In this document: positions 25,267 through 33,389 of the stretch, one piece after another
How the letters are laid out: each line of letters begins with the position of its first letter
How positions within the stretch are numbered: the first letter of the stretch is position 1
The notes under the pieces: model-generated
Database searches by the model: none
The model's input: the letters and a program-made list of their open reading frames with translations, nothing else
Told to the model about the DNA's origin: nothing
Program-made: the position numbers and the translations under genes
Assembly (NCBI RefSeq): GCF_014195535.1
Contig: NZ_JACIBY010000022.1
Coordinates: forward strand, 31,838 to 95,837
DNA from: Runella defluvii
Lineage (GTDB): Bacteria > Bacteroidota > Bacteroidia > Cytophagales > Spirosomataceae
Direction of reading: 5' to 3'
Length of the DNA: 64,000 nt

Positions 25267-25749
25267 TTAATCAACGATTTCACGACTATACCCGAATTTT
25301 TGAATCTTACTGGCTGGATGAATGGTGAATCTAAAAGTCCCGTCTTCATCATAGAGTTGAACTGGTGTTTTCGATTTTTCGGCTTTCTGGGCATATTGCT
25401 CAATCAACGCCACATCGTCCTTCAAGCGTTTGTAATCAGGCGTTGCCGAATAATCGTAGCGTGTCGAAGTAGCCTTTCGGGTAAAAGCCAATCCATAAGC
25501 AGCAGGAATTTTTTCAGGATAACGATCTAATTCATCTTGCAAAGTTTGAGCGATTTTTTCACGGGCTTGCTTGGCAATGTACTCAATTCGGTAGAGCCAA
25601 GATTCCGCAAGCACAGGATTAACCTCACCACTTTCTACCTTTTCAGCAATGGCAGTGGCAAATTCTTCCAGCTTACTTTTGCCGAAGTGAATCAATTCTA
25701 ATTGGAATTCCTTTTTCAAAAGGGTAGGCACACGTTTTGTTTTTCTCAT
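25267..25749 (-). CDS. plasmid protein of unknown function, coiled-coil-like
   Basis: A 160-residue, mostly helical soluble protein. The N-terminal 90 residues (KLEEFATAIAEKVESGEV, YIAKQAREKIAQTLQDEL) resemble the helical start of phage or plasmid host-interaction proteins; the C-terminus has a short beta segment (VQLYDEDGTFRFTIHP). I do not recognise a family with confidence. It has its own terminator and a leader with the recurring motifs. Confidence 0.65.
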   Translation of the reverse strand: MRKTKRVPTLLKKEFQLELIHFGKSKLEEFATAIAEKVESGEVNPVLAESWLYRIEYIAKQAREKIAQTLQDELDRYPEKIPAAYGLAFTRKATSTRYDYSATPDYKRLKDDVALIEQYAQKAEKSKTPVQLYDEDGTFRFTIHPASKIQKFGYSREIVD

Positions 25750-25756
25750 TGGATTT

Positions 25757-25906
25757 TAGTTTATTATCTTGATATAAAGATACTTAAATACTAAAATATC
25801 TTTCTCATTATCAGAAAGTTAGTATCAACTTCTAATCACCTATTGTTTTACATTTTTCAATTACCCCCTGATTCCCGATTTTAGTAGCTTGTAAAATCAA
25901 GCTACT
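25757..25906 (-). promoter_or_regulatory. leader of the 25749 gene with hairpin and recurring motifs
   Basis: In minus-strand order: a perfect 9-bp hairpin AGTAGCTTG/CAAGCTACT (25883-25906), GGGAATCAGGGGGTAA (25861-25876), GGTGATTAGAAGTTG (about 25826-25840), paired TAT-AAATA motifs (25780-25803) and a -7-like TATCTTTATA (about 25772-25781). It corresponds element by element to the gap 23372-23591. Confidence 0.5.
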
Positions 25907-25979
25907 TTTTGAAGTATTAGAAAATCAAGAAAACCTTAATTATTTTCATATTAAGATAGGTAAATATTAAAATATCTTA

Positions 25980-26981
25980 TTAGTTAAGATATGCTGTTAG
26001 CAAACCATGAAACACCCTTTCATCAGCATAGAATCTGTCTTGCACGCTCATAGAGGTTGGTTGATTAAATAGAGAGTGATTCACCGCATTATAAAACAGC
26101 CAAACATTGGCGGAGCTTCCCAACAATCCTTGCTCTAATTCCATTCGCTCCAAAGCCGCCGCTACTAACTTTTTAGGAATGCCGACTTTTCGTACAATTT
26201 CGGTTGCTTCGTCCAAATCTGTTACTTGTAAATCCGTCATTAAGTTGTACACCTGAGAAGTACTGCTTTCTTTCTTAGTTTGGGAAAAGTCGCTGACCAA
26301 ACCCACTAAGAACTGTTGAAACTTGTCTAAGTTAATGCCTTTGTGCGAGAAAATCCGAAGGAATTGTTCTTCTTCATTTTTCTCAAATCGTTCTTCGAGC
26401 CCTTTTACCTTGGCGTTAGCAGGCATCCCGTTTGTGAGCCAGCGCAAATACTCATCCAATGAAATAAACTCGTCGGCCCAACCCATCATTCCGTTTGAGC
26501 ATATTTGGCGATAATACGAAACTCTCATGACGGCACTTTTCATACCTCGCATTTCATGCCCCTGAATGGTAAAAGGCGTTTTCCCATTGTAAGAGTTCGT
26601 AAAAGTCAATTGTTTCCGAATGGTATCATTCCCAGTTTTACCAATTACCATCGAATCAGGCAGTACAATCCCAATCGAAAACTCACCTTGTGAGCTGTAC
26701 CGAATGCTAAGTTCATAATCAAGGCCTAAGCACTCGTCGGCCACGGACTTAATGAGCGAATTAGGAATCAAAGAGTAGCTTTTGCTCTGGATAGCGAAAA
26801 CTTGGTTACTACCGTCTGCCTTTTGGCCTACAATCGCTTGTTGGCGGTCAGTCGCTATAATGTTATAGTTTTCGGGCAAAAGTCCTTCTAAGGCTACGGT
26901 TTCAACAGGAAAGCAGATTTTGTCCCAATTCGTAGCATGAGACAATAGATTTTTACTGGCATTTTTTGATGCTGTTTTCAT
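25980..26981 (-). CDS. DUF932 plasmid/phage protein
   Basis: A 333-residue soluble protein of the DUF932 family: VFAIQSKSYSLIPNSLIKSV near residue 70, LTFTNSYNGKTPFTIQGHEM near residue 125, VSYYRQICSNGMMGW near residue 155 and a C-terminal WLFYNAVNHSLF are characteristic. Members are common on plasmids and phages and their role is not established; some accompany recombination or antirestriction genes. A -7 element TACTTTTG lies at 27013-27020 on the minus strand. Confidence 0.85.
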   Translation of the reverse strand: MKTASKNASKNLLSHATNWDKICFPVETVALEGLLPENYNIIATDRQQAIVGQKADGSNQVFAIQSKSYSLIPNSLIKSVADECLGLDYELSIRYSSQGEFSIGIVLPDSMVIGKTGNDTIRKQLTFTNSYNGKTPFTIQGHEMRGMKSAVMRVSYYRQICSNGMMGWADEFISLDEYLRWLTNGMPANAKVKGLEERFEKNEEEQFLRIFSHKGINLDKFQQFLVGLVSDFSQTKKESSTSQVYNLMTDLQVTDLDEATEIVRKVGIPKKLVAAALERMELEQGLLGSSANVWLFYNAVNHSLFNQPTSMSVQDRFYADERVFHGLLTAYLN

Positions 26982-27012
26982 TGTGATAAGTGTTAAAGTG
27001 TTTGTTACAATT

Positions 27013-27020
27013 CAAAAGTA
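27013..27020 (-). promoter_or_regulatory. promoter -7 element for the DUF932 gene
   Basis: On the minus strand TACTTTTG matches the Bacteroidota -7 consensus, 32 bp from the ATG at 26981. Confidence 0.45.
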
Positions 27021-27423
27021 CGAACGAATGTTGATTGAAAAAAGCACTTAAATATCTAAAAATCACTTATTTATCCCTCTGGTTGCGGTTCAAAATTACC
27101 CCCGCATCGGCGGTTCGATTTGATTCTCTTGTAAGAATGTATATTCATTCATGTCGAGCAATAAATAATTTTGTTTATTTTATCAATTTAAAGTATCTTT
27201 ATCTTTAAAGTCAATACAAAAACTAAACTTTTAGTTTTTGTGACATCCTTTTAATAAATTTTTCTTTTCCCCATTGATTCAAAAAATAAAAGAACAAAAA
27301 TCAAAAATATCTTTTTTATATAGTTTTTTAAGGAAGGTTTTTAAATGCTTTTATATAATAGTTTTTTAGAAGTCCTAAAAGTGGCTGTAATTGCCTGATT
27401 TTTAATAGTTTATAAAACATAGA

Positions 27424-27528
27424 ATGTATATCCATTCATGTATAAATGTATATTGAGTCATGTATAAATGTATATCCATTCATGTGAAAATGTATATTGA
27501 GTCATGTATAAATGTATATCCATTCATG
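27424..27528 (+). repeat. iteron array, five 17-bp repeats at 22-bp period
   Basis: Copies begin at 27424, 27446, 27468, 27490 and 27512. The odd ones read ATGTATATCCATTCATG and the even ones ATGTATATTGAGTCATG, so the array alternates two variants. The spacing keeps them on one face of the helix, as expected for cooperative binding of a Rep_3 initiator. Confidence 0.9.
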
Positions 27529-27799
27529 TATAAACCCCAAACGGATAAAATGTATATTCATTCATGTGTGGATAAGTAGTTATTGATCTGATAAACAAAT
27601 AGTTAAATTAAATTTATTGTTGATAACTCAGGATAAAATGTATATCCATTCATGTAAAACTGCCGTGACCAACTCCAAAAAATGAATACTGGTGTGAGGT
27701 AATATACATTTTTGGCGATAATGTATATCCGTTCATTACTGAATAATGGTTAATTGACTGATAATCAATATACTTATAAAGTAACAATGTAAATGTATT

Positions 27800-27829
27800 T
27801 TGAGTGTATTTACTTTTTTTCTATGTTTG
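27800..27829 (+). promoter_or_regulatory. rep promoter
   Basis: A TTG (27800-27802), 19 bp spacing and TATGTTTG (27822-27829) make an ideal Bacteroidota promoter 30 bp before the rep ATG. A degenerate type-B iteron, ATGTATTTTGAGTG (from 27793), covers the TTG element, which suggests that the initiator represses its own gene. Confidence 0.8.
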
Positions 27830-27858
27830 CTTGAATTCTAAATCCAATCATACTCGTA

Positions 27859-29049
27859 ATGGCAAAGAAGACCAATTCAGAATACATTGAAGACTTGCAG
27901 AATAATTCCGATGTGGTCATTCTGAATAACCCCATTGCAACGCCCACCTTTATACGTCAGTTGTCGAAAAGCAAAAAAGCGGAGATTAACGAAGTATATA
28001 CTCCAAAGTTATTCTACGAAATTGCTTCACGCCTAAAACCCTCCGACTTAGAAAACCTAAGCCGCAATACAAACATTGTACTAACACTCGAAATTAAAGA
28101 CTTCTTAAAAAGTATCCAAACTACCAATACATCGGGCTATTCGTATTTGATTGACTCGATTAAAATGCTTCAAACTACGCTTGTAGAATGGATAGAAGGT
28201 CGAGAGACCATCATCGTACCGATTATTTCACAGAGTGTACATAAGCACGATTCAGGGAAGATAGACCTATACATCTCGCATGACTTAGCCAAACAGATTT
28301 TGCAAGTAAAAGAAACCGAGAATTTTAGTTTCTTCAAGAAGAACGTATTTGCGCTACAAACTACTCGGTCTATCAAGCTATTTCCTTTTTTTAGTAGTTG
28401 GAAGAATTATGGTCGCCCCATTGACGTAGATTTGAAGTCATTCAAGGAAAAATTGGGCTTCAATAAAGCAGTTTATTCACGTTTTTCGTCTTTAAAGAAG
28501 CACGTCATTGACCCAGCCATTCACGAGATAAACGAGAAAACGGACTTGTTTGTAAAATATGAACTACTTGGTAATAATTTAGAATCAAAAAAACCACGAG
28601 TAACAGGCATACGGTTTTGGGTGTGGGAAAAGAAAAACGTGAAGATCCTGGAAGAGAAGAAAGCCAAGCAGGGTAGGGGAGAAGCCATCGTGGACGTGGA
28701 CAAATACATTGAGCAAGTAACAGCCGACTATAAAACTCGGCTACGAAAACACGCCGATGAATTTTATGACCGCCTCTTGGGTAATGCAGCCAATAAGATT
28801 CATTATGGAGAATTAGTTGCCAAATTCCAAGGCACAGCCTTAGTCAATCAGTTCAATATGATAACTGATGTAGAATGGATGATGAAAGAATTCTTCCGTA
28901 TGTTTCCCTACCATGCTGAATCATTACGCTCACTCTCTGCTATTCGCTCGCACATTGAAGTTACGGAACAAGAATCTAAACAACGAGGATTTTTGCTATA
29001 CTTTGAATTAGACGAGGGATTTGGGTTGAAAGTGACAAAGGCAATATAG
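27859..29049 (+). CDS. Rep_3-family plasmid replication initiator
   Basis: A 396-residue initiator. The first winged-helix domain includes NEVYTPKLFYEIASRL and SYLIDSIKMLQTTLVEW; the second follows FALQTTRSIKLFPFFSSWKN and SFKEKLGFNKAVYSRFSSLK near residues 175-220, the typical Rep_3 (RepB) layout. It lies directly downstream of its iteron array and promoter. It should bind the iterons and recruit the host helicase, fixing this molecule as a theta-replicating plasmid. Confidence 0.92.
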   Translation: MAKKTNSEYIEDLQNNSDVVILNNPIATPTFIRQLSKSKKAEINEVYTPKLFYEIASRLKPSDLENLSRNTNIVLTLEIKDFLKSIQTTNTSGYSYLIDSIKMLQTTLVEWIEGRETIIVPIISQSVHKHDSGKIDLYISHDLAKQILQVKETENFSFFKKNVFALQTTRSIKLFPFFSSWKNYGRPIDVDLKSFKEKLGFNKAVYSRFSSLKKHVIDPAIHEINEKTDLFVKYELLGNNLESKKPRVTGIRFWVWEKKNVKILEEKKAKQGRGEAIVDVDKYIEQVTADYKTRLRKHADEFYDRLLGNAANKIHYGELVAKFQGTALVNQFNMITDVEWMMKEFFRMFPYHAESLRSLSAIRSHIEVTEQESKQRGFLLYFELDEGFGLKVTKAI

Positions 29050-29084
29050 CATAAAATTCTATAAATCTTACCGAAAATCTTGTA

Positions 29085-29115
29085 ACAGCCCACCCATCAG
29101 TAGGCTGTATTTTTG
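29085..29115 (+). promoter_or_regulatory. rep terminator hairpin and copA promoter -7 element
   Basis: ACAGCC (29085-29090) and GGCTGT (29103-29108) form a 6-bp stem after rep, and TATTTTTG (29108-29115) overlaps its end, matching the Bacteroidota -7 consensus 23 bp before the copA ATG. The stem could act as an operator or as the terminator of rep. Confidence 0.45.
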
Positions 29116-29137
29116 TGCTGTCAAATGAACAATAATC

Positions 29138-31354
29138 ATGAAAACGGTTATCAATCAAGCAACACAGCAACATATCGTACCCATAACGGGCATGACCTGT
29201 GCCGCCTGTGCCAACAGCGTAGAAACTATCCTGAACCAACAAACAGGGGTATTGGAATCTGCCGTGAACTTTGCCAATGAGTCTGCCAAAATCACCTTCG
29301 ATTCGTCGCAGACTACCATGCAGGCACTCAAAAAGTCGCTCCAAGCGGTTGGGTATGATTTGCTGGATACTGCAAATGCTTCGACTAAACAGGCTGAAAT
29401 CAAGGCTAATCACTACGAAAGTCTCAAAAAGAGGATAATATGGGCGGGAGTAATGACCTTGCCTGTGGTCATAATCGGGATGTTTTTTATGGACACTCCT
29501 TATGCTAATTGGCTTATGTTGGTACTTTCGACTCCCGTTTTAGTGGTGTTTGGAAGGTCTTTTTTTGTCAATGCTTGGAAACAGACTAAACATGGGAAGG
29601 CTAACATGGATACGCTGGTAGCCCTCAGTACAGGGGTAGCGTATTTGTTCAGCCTCTTCAATACGGTTTATCCCGATTTTTGGCACAACCGTGGCCTACA
29701 CCCCCACGTTTATTACGAAGCGGCGGCTGTGGTCATTGTATTTATCATGCTCGGTAAACTGTTAGAGGAAAGAGCCAAAGCCAACACCTCCTCGGCCATC
29801 AAAAAGCTCATGGGATTGCAACCCCGCACAGTGTGGATTATTGAAAATGGCGAAGAACGAGAAATCCCGATTAGTGAAGTACGGGTAGGCGACCGAATCA
29901 TTGTGAAGCCAGGTGATAAGATAGCCGTGGACGGAAAAGTATTATCGGGTACTTCGTTTGTAGATGAGAGCATGATTTCAGGAGAACCGATTCCTGTCGA
30001 AAAAAGTAAAGGACATCAAGTATATGCAGGCACTGTCAATCAGCAGGGCAGCTTTCGATTTATTGCTAAAAAAGTGGGTGGTGAAACGCTGCTGGCTCAA
30101 ATCATTGCAATGGTTCAAAATGCTCAGGGAAGTAAAGCTCCTATTCAAAAACTTACGGATAAAATTGCGGGGATTTTTGTACCTGTTGTGATAGGTATTG
30201 CGTTACTTACCCTGCTTGCTTGGGTCGTTTTGGGTCAGGAGAATGCCTTTACTCAGGGTTTGTTGGCAGCCGTAACAGTACTGGTCATTGCCTGCCCTTG
30301 TGCCTTGGGATTAGCGACTCCGACGGCTATTATGGTAGGCGTAGGAAAAGGAGCCGAAAACGGAATTTTGATAAAAGATGCCGAGAGTTTGGAATTAGCA
30401 CATAGGATCAATGCAGTTATTTTGGACAAAACTGGCACTATCACCGAAGGAAAACCTACGGTAGTCAATCAGTCATGGTTGCTACCCGACTCACAGGAAC
30501 TTAAAGTAATTGTTCTTGCCATTGAGAGCCAATCAGCCCACCCATTGGCGCAGGCGGTGGTCAAACACTTACGGGCCGAAGGCGTTCAGACAACCATCGT
30601 CCAACAGTTTGAAAATCTGACGGGTAAAGGCGTACAGGCTATGGTGGAAGGAAAATGGTATCGCATAGGAAGCCCGACCTGGATAAACGAACTGGGCTTT
30701 CCTGTGGTGAATTTGCCCGTTGAGCAGTGGCAACAAGCAGGGCAGACGGTGATTGCTTTTGCCGACGAACAGCAGATTTTGGCTATTTTCGGTATTACCG
30801 ATCCCATTAAAGCTACTTCGGCGCAGGCCGTAGCAGCATTGCAAGCAGATGGAGTTGAAGTGTATATGCTCACGGGCGACAATGCTGCCACGGCGCAAAA
30901 AGTAGCTATGGCGGTCGGTATTTCGGAATTTAAGGCGCAGGTTATGCCTGCCGATAAAGCGGCCTTTGTGCAGGAACTGCAAAGTCAAGGCAAGGTAGTA
31001 GCGATGGTCGGTGATGGTATCAACGACTCTCACGCCTTGGCCCAAGCCGATGTGAGCATTGCCATGGGAAAAGGCTCAGACATTGCCATGGACGTGGCCA
31101 AAATGACGCTTATTTCGAGCGATTTGCAGAAAATACCCCAAGCCATTCGCCTTTCTAAATGGACAGTAGTCGCCATTCATCAAAACCTGTTTTGGGCGTT
31201 TATTTACAACCTTATTGGAATTCCACTGGCGGCGGGGGTGCTGTATCCTGTCAATGGCTTTTTGCTCAATCCTATGATTGCAGGGGCGGCCATGGCACTC
31301 AGTTCGGTATCGGTAGTAGCTAATAGCCTTAGACTCAAATACAAAACTTTTTAA
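29138..31354 (+). CDS. copA: Cu(I)-exporting P1B-1 ATPase
   Basis: A 738-residue heavy-metal P-type ATPase that pumps Cu(I) (or Ag(I)) from the cytoplasm to the periplasm. It has one N-terminal HMA domain ([12 protein letters not shown], residues 18-29), the transport motif [14 protein letters not shown] in helix 6, the phosphorylation site [11 protein letters not shown], a phosphatase motif SGEPIPVEK and a hinge [20 protein letters not shown] (SH replaces the usual AP). The last two helices carry [11 protein letters not shown] and [12 protein letters not shown], the P1B-1 copper residues. It is followed by a chaperone gene in one unit. Confidence 0.95.
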   Translation: MKTVINQATQQHIVPITGMTCAACANSVETILNQQTGVLESAVNFANESAKITFDSSQTTMQALKKSLQAVGYDLLDTANASTKQAEIKANHYESLKKRIIWAGVMTLPVVIIGMFFMDTPYANWLMLVLSTPVLVVFGRSFFVNAWKQTKHGKANMDTLVALSTGVAYLFSLFNTVYPDFWHNRGLHPHVYYEAAAVVIVFIMLGKLLEERAKANTSSAIKKLMGLQPRTVWIIENGEEREIPISEVRVGDRIIVKPGDKIAVDGKVLSGTSFVDESMISGEPIPVEKSKGHQVYAGTVNQQGSFRFIAKKVGGETLLAQIIAMVQNAQGSKAPIQKLTDKIAGIFVPVVIGIALLTLLAWVVLGQENAFTQGLLAAVTVLVIACPCALGLATPTAIMVGVGKGAENGILIKDAESLELAHRINAVILDKTGTITEGKPTVVNQSWLLPDSQELKVIVLAIESQSAHPLAQAVVKHLRAEGVQTTIVQQFENLTGKGVQAMVEGKWYRIGSPTWINELGFPVVNLPVEQWQQAGQTVIAFADEQQILAIFGITDPIKATSAQAVAALQADGVEVYMLTGDNAATAQKVAMAVGISEFKAQVMPADKAAFVQELQSQGKVVAMVGDGINDSHALAQADVSIAMGKGSDIAMDVAKMTLISSDLQKIPQAIRLSKWTVVAIHQNLFWAFIYNLIGIPLAAGVLYPVNGFLLNPMIAGAAMALSSVSVVANSLRLKYKTF

Positions 31355-31375
31355 ACAATCATAACAATCAATCCA

Positions 31376-31585
31376 ATGGAAACCTTACAATTCAAAACCA
31401 ATATCAATTGCGGCGGGTGCGTGGCAAAAGTGACTCCCTTTCTGAATCAACTGGAAGAAGTAGAAAACTGGAAAGTAGATACTGCCAATCCTGATAAAAT
31501 CCTGACAGTAGTGGGTGAAGACCTGACTTGCGAACTCGTAGAAACGACGGTTAAACAAGCTGGATTTGAGATTGAACTCGTCTAA
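31376..31585 (+). CDS. CopZ-like copper chaperone (HMA domain)
   Basis: A 69-residue single HMA domain with the metal site NCGGCVAKVTPF (residues 11-22) and no signal peptide, so it is cytoplasmic. It would hand Cu(I) to the ATPase encoded 21 bp upstream. A strong terminator follows directly after its stop. Confidence 0.9.
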   Translation: METLQFKTNINCGGCVAKVTPFLNQLEEVENWKVDTANPDKILTVVGEDLTCELVETTVKQAGFEIELV

Positions 31586-31626
31586 AAACTACAAGAGGGC
31601 TGATTATTAGCCCTCTTGTAGTTTTT
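31584..31626. terminator. bidirectional terminator, 18-bp perfect stem
   Basis: AAAAACTACAAGAGGGCT (31584-31601) pairs perfectly with 31609-31626 around the loop GATTATT; runs of A and T on both sides make it a terminator for the copA unit and for the convergent gene ending at 31646. Confidence 0.92.
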
Positions 31627-31645
31627 AGATATTTTGAGAATTGTC

Positions 31646-32221
31646 CTATTTTCGATAAGTGATTACACATCCTTTGGCGGTAGTGGTAGTCACTTTTATT
31701 TCTTCTTTTGCCAAAATGGATGCAATTGCTGTTTCGATGTACTTCTCGGTAATTTTACTTTCGTCCCTATTATCATCAATTGCACCAATATAAACGATTT
31801 TGTAACCATCTTTTTCTTTTACCAAAATGCATGTATGCGTATTGACGATTGCACCATAAGAAAACGAGGTTTTTTGATTAGCATCATGCAAATAATAGAA
31901 ATTAAAGCCTTTTTCTGAGGCAACTTTTTTCATATCTTCCATCGAATCGGCGGGGTCAACGGCTACCACAACAAAACCCAACTTACTATATTTTTCCTGT
32001 AATGCCTTCACCCGATTTTGATACATTTTGGCAATAGGGCAATTGTTGGTAAGGAATGTTAGGATAATGCCTTTTGAGTTTTTAAAACTGTTCATTGAAA
32101 TGGTTTCACCATTGACGTTTTTCAACTCAAAAGCAATCGCTTTACTATTCAAAAATGGGGCAGTTGGAGTGTCGCTCGTAAAAAAGCTAAAACTTAAAAC
32201 AAAAATTAATAAGGTTTTCAT
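31646..32221 (-). CDS. exported thioredoxin-fold protein (redoxin/peroxiredoxin-like)
   Basis: A 191-residue protein with a short signal-like hydrophobic start (MKTLLIFVLSFSFFTS) and a thioredoxin fold: FLTNNCPIAKMYQNRVKAL near residue 58 holds the reactive Cys in a CP motif without the second Cys of a CxxC, followed by VVVAVDPADS and YGAIVNTHTCILV. It resembles periplasmic redoxins of metal clusters. The ATG at 32221 is preferred over a TTG at 32227. It could reduce or protect thiols damaged by metals. Confidence 0.75.
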   Translation of the reverse strand: MKTLLIFVLSFSFFTSDTPTAPFLNSKAIAFELKNVNGETISMNSFKNSKGIILTFLTNNCPIAKMYQNRVKALQEKYSKLGFVVVAVDPADSMEDMKKVASEKGFNFYYLHDANQKTSFSYGAIVNTHTCILVKEKDGYKIVYIGAIDDNRDESKITEKYIETAIASILAKEEIKVTTTTAKGCVITYRK

Positions 32222-32252
32222 AACCAAATGGGTTGAAATGTATTGTGATAAT

Positions 32253-32633
32253 TTACAGCGATAACTCTGACTTGATAAAGTCTTTTACGCCTTTTGGTCC
32301 AGTCAGTTCCAAATATACATACTTTTTTTGGGCAGAAACCGAAAGTCCAAAATTAAAGAAATCGCAGCATTGTCTTTCTGTTTTTATAAAATCAGCCAAC
32401 ATAGCTATCGTCTCATCGCTATCTTTGAAGGCATATTTCATACCGTTTTTAAGTTCAACAGTTTCAACGATTTCTTTCTTCAAATTTTCAATAATCGTTG
32501 CTTTTCTTTCTTTAAACTCGGCTGATGTAAGTTTACAAGCCATTGCAGCATCTTCACTGCAACAAGATTCCTTTTTTTGTGCCATCGCTTGAAAGCTCAA
32601 AAGGACGATTCCAAGAATTGTTAGTTGTTTCAT
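32253..32633 (-). CDS. exported Cys-rich protein of metal cluster
   Basis: A 126-residue protein with a signal peptide ending at AMAQ (residue 19), then ESCCSEDAAMACKLTS and, near residue 88, RQCCDFFNFGLSVS followed by LTGPKGVKDFI. The ECC-F-x-F...LTGP(E/K)G pattern is found in small proteins beside mercury-type regulators. The Cys pairs suggest metal binding in the periplasm; no specific function is established. Confidence 0.7.
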   Translation of the reverse strand: MKQLTILGIVLLSFQAMAQKKESCCSEDAAMACKLTSAEFKERKATIIENLKKEIVETVELKNGMKYAFKDSDETIAMLADFIKTERQCCDFFNFGLSVSAQKKYVYLELTGPKGVKDFIKSELSL

Positions 32634-32645
32634 CTTTGATTGGTT

Positions 32646-32975
32646 TTAATGACGTTTAGCAAAATAAATAATCGAAATACCGACACATACAAATAATGAC
32701 CCGATAAGATCAAATTTATCAGGTTTAAAATTGTCAAATTTATAAGCCCATAGGAAGGACATTATAATAAATATCCCTCCATAGGCAGCGTAAGTTCGGG
32801 CAAAGCTATTGGGTTGAAGGGTTGCGACAACGCCATACAACACCAGTATTGCACTACCTAATAGCCCGTACCAGAAAGATTTGTCTTCTTTGAGCCAAAG
32901 CCAGATTAAATAACAACCGCCAATTTCACAAAAACCTGCCAAAACAAAAACTGTTATTACCTTTATAAAGCTCAT
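32646..32975 (-). CDS. YnfA-family (UPF0060) membrane protein
   Basis: A 109-residue protein with four transmembrane helices and the YnfA signatures GFCEIGGCYLIWLWLK and FARTYAAYGGIFI. I chose the ATG at 32975, which gives the standard length. YnfA proteins are related to small multidrug resistance transporters; in metal clusters the substrate is not known. Confidence 0.88.
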   Translation of the reverse strand: MSFIKVITVFVLAGFCEIGGCYLIWLWLKEDKSFWYGLLGSAILVLYGVVATLQPNSFARTYAAYGGIFIIMSFLWAYKFDNFKPDKFDLIGSLFVCVGISIIYFAKRH

Positions 32976-33010
32976 TTGCTTGAATTTGACGGCTCTCAAA
33001 CACAATACAC

Positions 33011-33301
33011 CTACGATTTTATTGTGTTCGGTTCTTTACAATCACAGTTTACATCACAAGAAGTCATACAAGATTTTGTTGCTTGTTGCTTTTTGTAAAA
33101 TGAATAGAAAAACAAAAAACCTGCCAAAGCTAATGTCACTATACCGATTTTCTCCATATAAAAAGCAATGGCTGTTAATGAACTAATTCCTGCAAAGGTT
33201 CCGATAATAGGTAAGGTACAACACAATCCACATAATCCGATACTTACCCAGCCAAGTTTTTTAAAGCTGGATTGCTTCAATTTTGTTTCGCTTTTTTCCA
33301 T
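33011..33301 (-). CDS. MerT/MerF-like small membrane metal transporter
   Basis: A 96-residue protein with two transmembrane helices; the first contains GLCGLCCTLPIIGTF, the second IGIVTLALAGFLFFY, and the C-terminal tail carries Cys in CMTSCDVNCDCKE. Vicinal Cys in the first helix and further Cys in a cytoplasmic tail are the pattern of MerT/MerF uptake proteins. The ATG at 33301 is right behind a MerR-type promoter shared with the divergent regulator, so it heads the minus-strand unit that includes ynfA. Confidence 0.75.
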   Translation of the reverse strand: MEKSETKLKQSSFKKLGWVSIGLCGLCCTLPIIGTFAGISSLTAIAFYMEKIGIVTLALAGFLFFYSFYKKQQATKSCMTSCDVNCDCKEPNTIKS

Positions 33302-33321
33302 TTTTTTGAATGTTTTAAAAT

Positions 33322-33366
33322 TACCTTTGCAAAGGTAAACAGTGGAGTATAGTCCACGGTCAAGCA
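33322..33366 (-). promoter_or_regulatory. MerR-type operator-promoter, with palindromic -7 box
   Basis: On the minus strand a TTGACC (33359-33364) and TACCTTTG (33330-33337) are 23 bp apart between the TTG and the TA, a spacer longer than the usual 19; between them lies the dyad GTGGA-N6-TCCAC (33342-33357). An overlong spacer with a central dyad is how MerR proteins control promoters. The -7 box is part of a perfect palindrome TTACCTTTGCAAAGGTAA (33321-33338), so an identical -7 box faces the MerR gene on the plus strand. Confidence 0.75.
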
Positions 33367-33389
33367 AAACTTTAAAATATTTTAAAAAA

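Larger units (their letters stand above)
27137..27830 (+). other. replication origin (oriV) with iterons, DnaA box and AT-rich region
   Basis: The region from 26982 to 27858 has no gene. It contains type-A iterons of consensus ATGTATATYCATTCATG at 27137, 27424, 27468, 27512, 27550 and 27638, a mismatched one at 27721, and type-B iterons ATGTATATTGAGTCATG at 27446 and 27490. Five of them (27424-27528) form a regular A-B-A-B-A array with 22-bp period, about two DNA turns. A perfect DnaA box (TTATCCACA on the minus strand) lies at 27567-27575 directly after an iteron. An AT-rich stretch at 27260-27420 could be the unwinding element. A 12-bp-arm palindrome ACAAAAACTAAA is centred at 27228. The initiator gene follows immediately. 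Confidence 0.88.

Noticed and set aside
25047..25403. 118-residue minus-strand frame
   Set aside because: Its 5' half overlaps the coding end and terminator of the 25267-25749 gene in another frame; only the last 51 codons could be a separate gene, listed with low confidence.
27424..27528. Regular 22-bp repeats as a CRISPR array
   Set aside because: Repeats of 17 bp with 5-bp gaps are far too short for CRISPR, no cas gene is present, and the position directly upstream of a Rep_3 gene identifies them as iterons.
29155..31045. Long minus-strand frames opposite copA
   Set aside because: They are shadows of a strongly supported P-type ATPase gene; their translations show no domain.
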